Origin: Paenibacillus pedocola
GTDB lineage: Bacteria; Bacillota; Bacilli; Paenibacillales; Paenibacillaceae
Length of the DNA stretch: 64,000 nt
NCBI RefSeq assembly: GCF_031599675.1
Contig: NZ_CP134223.1
Coordinates: 4,216,001-4,280,000, forward strand
Direction: 5' to 3'
Part shown: in pieces, positions 59,457 through 64,000 of the stretch
Numbering within the stretch: the first letter of the stretch is position 1
Layout of the letters: every line of letters starts with the position of its first letter
Notes under the pieces: generated by a model
What the model was told of the DNA's origin: nothing
Databases searched by the model: none
What the model saw: only the letters and a program-made list of their open reading frames with translations
Position numbers and translations under genes: made by a program

Positions 59457-61151
59457 TTATTTTACGCTGTCATACCACTCGTTAACTTCTTTGGTAATCT
59501 GCTCGCCGCCGCCTGCATTCCAGGTAGTGACGAAGCTGTCGAATGAATCCAGCGGCTGTTTGCCGTAGATGATTTCGTTAAATGTCTGGTTCTCGATTTT
59601 GTTCAGATAATCCAGCTTCGCTTTCATGGTTTCCGTAGTCGGACCGGTGAACATGTTCTTGAACGATTTGTCTTCCTGCTGCAGCAATACCTTGGCAGCC
59701 GCAGGTGTTCCTTTACCATAGTTAACCGCTACATCCTTCTCAAGTCTGGTTGTTGGCTGAGCGCCGTTAGCCAGGTTAAGAAGAGCCTTCATCTGGGCAT
59801 CAGGAATACGTGCGCCGTCGCGTACCAGCAGGTAACGGACACTGTTCACATAGCCGCCGCTGATCTGATCATTAGCGACCATTTTGCCGCTTGCATCCAG
59901 TTCATAGTCGTAGCCGGCGAAGAGGCCGTTGTCCAGTTCGCTGCCCGGCTGCGGGTTAGCGAAATTGTCGTACAGGTAGTTCTCATACGTAAAGAACGCT
60001 TCCGGATTCTTCATTTTGGTGCTGATCAGTGTAACACCGTTGGTGAACTGTGTACCATGGCGCATTACAGTTCCGTCCGGTCCGGCCGGAATGTTGATTG
60101 GTGCCCAGACAGCATCCGGCACGTTCTTCACCGTATCCTGGAGCGGCCAGCCGCTCATCCAGTAAGGTCCAGGAATAATACCGGCTGTTCCCGCAACAGC
60201 AGGCTCCGAGGTTTTGTTCTCATCCCAAAGCGCGGCTTCCTGCGGAATGTAGCCTTTGGCGAGCCAATCCTTCAGCTTCTCGAGACCTTGCTTCATGCCG
60301 GCGTTCACGGAGCCGTATTCCAGCTTGCCGTCAGCCGCTACATTCCACTGCTGCGGAAGGGTTCCGTAAGCGCCGAAGATCCAGGAAGGATCACCCATCC
60401 AGGTGTTCATGCTTGTCTTGAAGCCGATGCTGAGCGGAATCACTTTGTCCGGAGCCAGACCGTCCGGATTCTGGTTCTTGAAGGCATCCATTACCTTCTC
60501 CAGCTCATCGATGGTTGTCGGTGCTTTCATGTTCAGCTTATCCAGCCAGTCCTGGCGGATCCATAGAATGTAATCGTGGTTATATGCGTAATCGAGAACC
60601 GGAAGCCCCATTTTCTTGCCGTCGCGGCTGTATTGGTTCCAGACATTAGGGTCCTGGGCCATCGCTTCTTTCCATGTCTCAGAAGCATATTGGTCGAACA
60701 GTGTGCCTACTTCCCGGTACATTCCGGAATCAATCAGGTCCTGGGCGATAGTGGAATCGCCGGTACCGATGGTAACTACATCAGGCATTTCCTGCCCGGA
60801 AGACATCGCCAGACGCAGCTTCGTGCCGAAAGCGCCATTCGTATCCGTAATGGACCAGAGCGATTTAATGTTGATACCGAATTTCTCCTTGGCCCATTTG
60901 GTGGAGACGTTATTCTCAATAGTTTCACCGTTCTTGAATTTCAGCTCGGGGTCAACCCCCCAGACGGTGGTGATGGTTACTTCAGGATCATATTTATCCT
61001 TGTAGGCGTTTTCAGTTTCTGCCGGTGTATTGGCGGCATTACCGGAAGCGTTATTTCCTCCGGCTGCATTATTATTTCCTGAGCAGCCGGCGATACTGCT
61101 TGCCAGCAGTACGCTCATGCCCAGGAGCGGCAGCAATTTTTTTGTCTTCAT
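59457..61151 (-). CDS. Extracellular solute-binding lipoprotein (oligosaccharide ABC system)
   Basis: The 564-residue protein has a lipoprotein signal (MKTKKLLPLLGMSVLLASSI, then lipobox IAGC) and an Asn/Gly/Ala linker. The fold is that of family-1, LipO-type sugar-binding proteins with an ITTVWGVDP...DVVTIGTGDSTIAQDLIDSG beginning. The C-terminus ends NEWYDSVK. It should capture galactan-derived oligosaccharides for the two permeases; this ligand is inferred from the GH53 gene. The ATG follows AAGGGGGAAG. Confidence 0.92.
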   Translation of the reverse strand: MKTKKLLPLLGMSVLLASSIAGCSGNNNAAGGNNASGNAANTPAETENAYKDKYDPEVTITTVWGVDPELKFKNGETIENNVSTKWAKEKFGINIKSLWSITDTNGAFGTKLRLAMSSGQEMPDVVTIGTGDSTIAQDLIDSGMYREVGTLFDQYASETWKEAMAQDPNVWNQYSRDGKKMGLPVLDYAYNHDYILWIRQDWLDKLNMKAPTTIDELEKVMDAFKNQNPDGLAPDKVIPLSIGFKTSMNTWMGDPSWIFGAYGTLPQQWNVAADGKLEYGSVNAGMKQGLEKLKDWLAKGYIPQEAALWDENKTSEPAVAGTAGIIPGPYWMSGWPLQDTVKNVPDAVWAPINIPAGPDGTVMRHGTQFTNGVTLISTKMKNPEAFFTYENYLYDNFANPQPGSELDNGLFAGYDYELDASGKMVANDQISGGYVNSVRYLLVRDGARIPDAQMKALLNLANGAQPTTRLEKDVAVNYGKGTPAAAKVLLQQEDKSFKNMFTGPTTETMKAKLDYLNKIENQTFNEIIYGKQPLDSFDSFVTTWNAGGGEQITKEVNEWYDSVK

Positions 61152-61264
61152 GCTTCTGTCTTCCCCCTTGAGATTCCTTAAGTATTGGTGATGTCTTCAT
61201 TATAGGGAACAACGGTTTGCACGAATACGTCATTAAAACAAGGTTTCTGCACCTTTGCCAACCT

Positions 61265-62905
61265 CTATCCGTCCCGGAATTCATTTGGAGTCATCCCGTA
61301 GTGCTTTTTGAACATTTTACTGAAATATTGCGGATTCTGGTAACCCAGCTCTGTTGTAATCTCATAAATCTTCTTATTGGTGTTCTTCAGCAGGTAGAGT
61401 GCCCGCTCCATCCGCATGCGGATGATATAATCGCCTAACCCTTCACCTGTCTCGGCCTTGTAAATTTTCGACAGATAGACCGGGTGAAGATAGACATGAT
61501 CGGCAATCGTCTTGACCGACAGATCATGGCCGGTATGATTGCCCACCAGTTCATGCACCTGCTTGATTATATAACTCTTCGTATACTGGTCACTTTCCGA
61601 GAGCTCCTTCTCCAGCTTGCCTAGCATATCAAGCGCCCAGTCCTGCAGCCGGTCAAAAGAGACGATGATGCTCTGCGTAAGCAGCGGATCCAGCGCATAC
61701 TGGTCGATCTGTGAGATGAATTGGCCGCCCTTATGAGCAATGTACATGAAGGCATTCGTGATCGACAGAAACACTTCATACAGATGCTCTCTGGAGAATC
61801 GGGCGCTTTTCATATCCCGGAACACATCTGTGATCTTCTCACGGGCAGTATCCCACTGCTTCGATTCCAGCAGATGAATCAGTGTGGGCGGACGGTACAG
61901 GCTCTCCAGCGATTTAATAGCCACCTGCTCCTGGATATGTTTGTCTTCCAGGAATAACACCGAGCCCGCTTCGTTGTGTGCTGCCAGATACATAGAGCTC
62001 AGTCCGCTGCGGTATGCAGCCGGCAATCCTTCCGGGAACGCAAACCATTCCGTTACAATCAGCGAAATGTCTCCCTTGAGATAATTGCTTACACTCGCCC
62101 GGAAGCTGTCAATTATATCTTTAAGCATCCGCTGGCGAAGGGTTTCATATTGCTCCGATAGCCCGATAAGCTGCTGCATTTGCGCATTCGGCTCTACCAG
62201 CAGAATCAGGCAGTCATGCGGCGCTTTGCAGAACCAGACACGGAAGCTCTCCTTGAACAGCTCTTCGGCGATATTGCCGATTGCATATTCCATCAGCGAG
62301 ATGGAATGATGATCCATGGCCGTATAATGCTTGCCGAGCTGGATCATCAGCATCGCCGCCTGTGTCTCCGTATCGAATGCAATTTCGTACTCCGCAAGCT
62401 TGGCAGCCAGCGCCCGTTCGGACATGACCCTGCCCAGCAGCAGATCATGCATCAGATTGGCGCGCAGCACACTGTAGCTGGCTTTGCGGTTATACATCAG
62501 CATATGGTATTTATCATGGGCTTCCCATTCATCCCTGAGCGACTCAATCGCGCCGGATATACTTTTGATGAACTCGTCGTCGCTGACCGGCTTCAGGATA
62601 TAATCGAAGGCCTGAAGCTGAATGGCTTTCTTGGCATACCCGAAATCGGAATATCCGGTCAGCAGGATGCTGCGGAGATTCGGCCAGCGTTCGCCTGCCG
62701 TCTCGATCAGCTGCAGTCCGCTCATTCCCGGCATGGAAATATCGGTTACAAGGATATCGATGTCCTGCTGCTCCATGATCTCCAGTGCTGCCGCACCGGA
62801 TACCGCCTGGTGCACCTTGTATACGCCGATCTCTTCCCACGGGATCGTCTGGGCTATACTCTCTGTTACATAAGATTCATCATCAACGAGCAATATTTCA
62901 ATCAT
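61265..62905 (-). CDS. AraC-type response regulator (YesN family)
   Basis: The start chosen is the ATG at 62905 (GGAGGG 6 nt upstream), overlapping the kinase stop. The 546-residue protein has an N-terminal receiver (DD at 8-9, phospho-acceptor D55 in LVTDISMPG, K in LKPVSDDE), a long middle region, and an AraC helix-turn-helix pair at about 445-546 (HPVYLSKIYKAETGEGLGDYI... NPQYFSKMFKKHYGMTPNEF). It likely activates the solute-binding and permease genes downstream in response to oligosaccharide sensing by the adjacent kinase. Confidence 0.93.
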   Translation of the reverse strand: MIEILLVDDESYVTESIAQTIPWEEIGVYKVHQAVSGAAALEIMEQQDIDILVTDISMPGMSGLQLIETAGERWPNLRSILLTGYSDFGYAKKAIQLQAFDYILKPVSDDEFIKSISGAIESLRDEWEAHDKYHMLMYNRKASYSVLRANLMHDLLLGRVMSERALAAKLAEYEIAFDTETQAAMLMIQLGKHYTAMDHHSISLMEYAIGNIAEELFKESFRVWFCKAPHDCLILLVEPNAQMQQLIGLSEQYETLRQRMLKDIIDSFRASVSNYLKGDISLIVTEWFAFPEGLPAAYRSGLSSMYLAAHNEAGSVLFLEDKHIQEQVAIKSLESLYRPPTLIHLLESKQWDTAREKITDVFRDMKSARFSREHLYEVFLSITNAFMYIAHKGGQFISQIDQYALDPLLTQSIIVSFDRLQDWALDMLGKLEKELSESDQYTKSYIIKQVHELVGNHTGHDLSVKTIADHVYLHPVYLSKIYKAETGEGLGDYIIRMRMERALYLLKNTNKKIYEITTELGYQNPQYFSKMFKKHYGMTPNEFRDG

Positions 62906-64000
62906 GCTGTTCCCTCCCGGAAATCTTCTCTGTGTCTGTATTGCTCTCCGGCAGCTGCCATTGCAGCGTTGCCTGCAGTCCCCCGAGCGGCGAACGCGCA
63001 AAGTGCAATCCCGCTGCTTCGCCGTAGCGCAGGCGCATCCGCTGATGAACATTCCATACTCCGCAGCCCATTTCTTCGTCCATGGCGCTGCTTAGTTTCG
63101 CTTCAAGCTCTTCCATCGCTTCCGGAAGCATCCCCTGCCCGTCATCCTCCACGGTTAAGGTCATTGTTCTGCCGCTGCAGGAGCCGGTGATCCGCAGGAC
63201 GCCTGCGCTGGCCAGCGGCTCAATGCCGTGCAGCACTGCATTCTCCACCAGCGGCTGCAGCACAAGCGGCGGAATCTCCAGCCGGCGCATCTGCGGCGGT
63301 ATGCTGATGGAATACTGCAGCCGGCTCATCCGCATGTTCTGAATCTCCAGATAATGAGTTACGAATTCGATTTCTTCCGTCAATGAGACAAGATCTCTTT
63401 CCTGCCGGGTTGTATATCTGTAATAACGGGACAGGTTATGCGACATGCCGACTACGGCCTCACGGTTGCCCAGCTTCGCCATACTCGTTATAAAAGAGAA
63501 GCAATTATAGAAGAAATGCGGATTAATCTGGGACTGAAGCTGCTTCAGCCGGGCTTCCCGCACATGGATTTTTTCCATCAGAACATTCTCAATCAGCTCT
63601 TGAGTCTGCTCTACCATATTGTTGAAGCGGCCTGAGAGGAAGCTGAATTCATTTTTCCCTTTAATCCCGACCCTGACAGAATAATCACCCTGCTTCAGCC
63701 GCTGGAACCCGCCAACCAGCTGGCGGACCGGTACCTGCACCTGAACATACAAGATATAGGCGACCAGACAGCTCATCAGCAGCAACGCCCCCATCGAGAA
63801 ATAGAACAGCCGGTTGGACTTATGGATCGGCTGCAGAATATCGGACAGCGGCATATAGTCAATCAGATACCAGCCCATTTTGTCGGAGTAGACGATGTTG
63901 ACGCTATAGGATTGTCCGTCCATCATCAGTGTCCGGTTCTCGCTCCCGTTCAGCTGCTCCTGCTCCAGCCGTTCCACCAGCTTATCCGCCAGCGGCTTGT
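62898..64000 (-). CDS. Sensor histidine kinase, YesM family (5' end outside window)
   Basis: The frame is open through the window edge, so the N-terminal sensor part is missing. Visible are the end of an extracellular dCache-like domain, a membrane helix (FYFSMGALLLMSCLVAYILYV), a HAMP domain, a His_kinase domain with the phospho-acceptor histidine in QSQINPHFFYN, and an HATPase_c domain (PPLVLQPLVENAVLHGIEP; DDGQGM). The stop overlaps the response-regulator start by 8 nt. With YesN it forms a sugar-responsive two-component system. Confidence 0.93.
   Translation of the reverse strand, partial: KPLADKLVERLEQEQLNGSENRTLMMDGQSYSVNIVYSDKMGWYLIDYMPLSDILQPIHKSNRLFYFSMGALLLMSCLVAYILYVQVQVPVRQLVGGFQRLKQGDYSVRVGIKGKNEFSFLSGRFNNMVEQTQELIENVLMEKIHVREARLKQLQSQINPHFFYNCFSFITSMAKLGNREAVVGMSHNLSRYYRYTTRQERDLVSLTEEIEFVTHYLEIQNMRMSRLQYSISIPPQMRRLEIPPLVLQPLVENAVLHGIEPLASAGVLRITGSCSGRTMTLTVEDDGQGMLPEAMEELEAKLSSAMDEEMGCGVWNVHQRMRLRYGEAAGLHFARSPLGGLQATLQWQLPESNTDTEKISGREQHD

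Noticed and set aside
62180..63190. 336-residue plus-strand ORF opposite the yesN-like gene
   Set aside because: Antisense to two well-supported overlapping genes; composition and lack of ribosome-binding site indicate a shadow frame.
1..64000. CRISPR array, prophage, insertion sequence, tRNA or rRNA genes
   Set aside because: No regularly spaced direct repeats, transposase, integrase or structural phage genes, and no tRNA or rRNA signatures were found on reading; only the two 135-bp repeats suggest mobility.

Overview
The window looks like a chromosomal segment of an endospore-forming Firmicute of the Paenibacillus type. Sporulation and germination genes are present (ypeB, prsW, spmA/spmB, dacB, ytfJ, spoVA genes). 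Shine-Dalgarno sites are strong AGGAGG types, GTG and TTG starts are frequent, and RNA-based control (T-box, FMN and c-di-GMP riboswitches, RAT antiterminators) is abundant. The order prsW/ypeB/motI, resABCDE, spmAB-dacB, ytfIJ, scpAB, ribDEBAH, ppiB-lysA-spoVA echoes the homologous part of the Bacillus subtilis chromosome. Genus placement is inference. No phage genes, transposase, CRISPR array, rRNA or tRNA was seen.

Layout. 1-7 kb: minus-strand motI (partial), ypeB, a small zinc-ribbon-like gene, prsW, mecA and a small hypothetical; then a plus-strand lipoprotein deacetylase and a tightly overlapping minus-strand trio (CPBP protease, small membrane protein, metallophosphoesterase). 7-12 kb: serA behind a serine-specifier (AGC) T-box, then a divergent SDR/WYL-regulator pair. 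12-18 kb: an MCP-like protein without a sensor domain. It is followed by a c-di-GMP-I riboswitch and terminator controlling a ThDP-dependent enzyme, with a CMD-family protein, a small unknown protein and an atypical FabH-like enzyme downstream. 18-26 kb: glpK, then resABC/resDE (cytochrome c maturation and redox two-component system) and rluB. 26-32 kb: a beta-glucoside PTS locus (bglH, licT, bglP, HPr paralogue) with three separate RAT/terminator modules. 32-38 kb: dacB-spmA-spmB, ytfI-ytfJ, scpA-scpB. 38-43 kb: the riboflavin operon under an FMN riboswitch, and mscL. 43-50 kb: an XRE/TPR regulator divergent from an MFS transporter with mirror-image operators, a large LPXTG adhesin and a YwaF-like protein. 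50-56 kb: ppiB, lysA and a compact spoVAA-AB-AF operon whose SpoVAF carries a long acidic extension. 56-64 kb: a galactan-oligosaccharide uptake locus (YesM/YesN two-component system, solute-binding lipoprotein, two permeases, GH53).

The most interesting unit is the c-di-GMP-controlled cluster at 13.8-17.8 kb. It pairs a ThDP carboligase/decarboxylase-like enzyme with a KAS III homologue that keeps its nucleophilic cysteine but has lost the His and Asn of the decarboxylating triad. This suggests lifestyle-linked production of a small acyl metabolite. A second is a pair of 135-bp intergenic repeats (26.5 kb and 41.8 kb) whose 15-bp stems differ at six positions with every change compensated. 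That pattern indicates a structured, probably dispersed RNA or MITE-like element.
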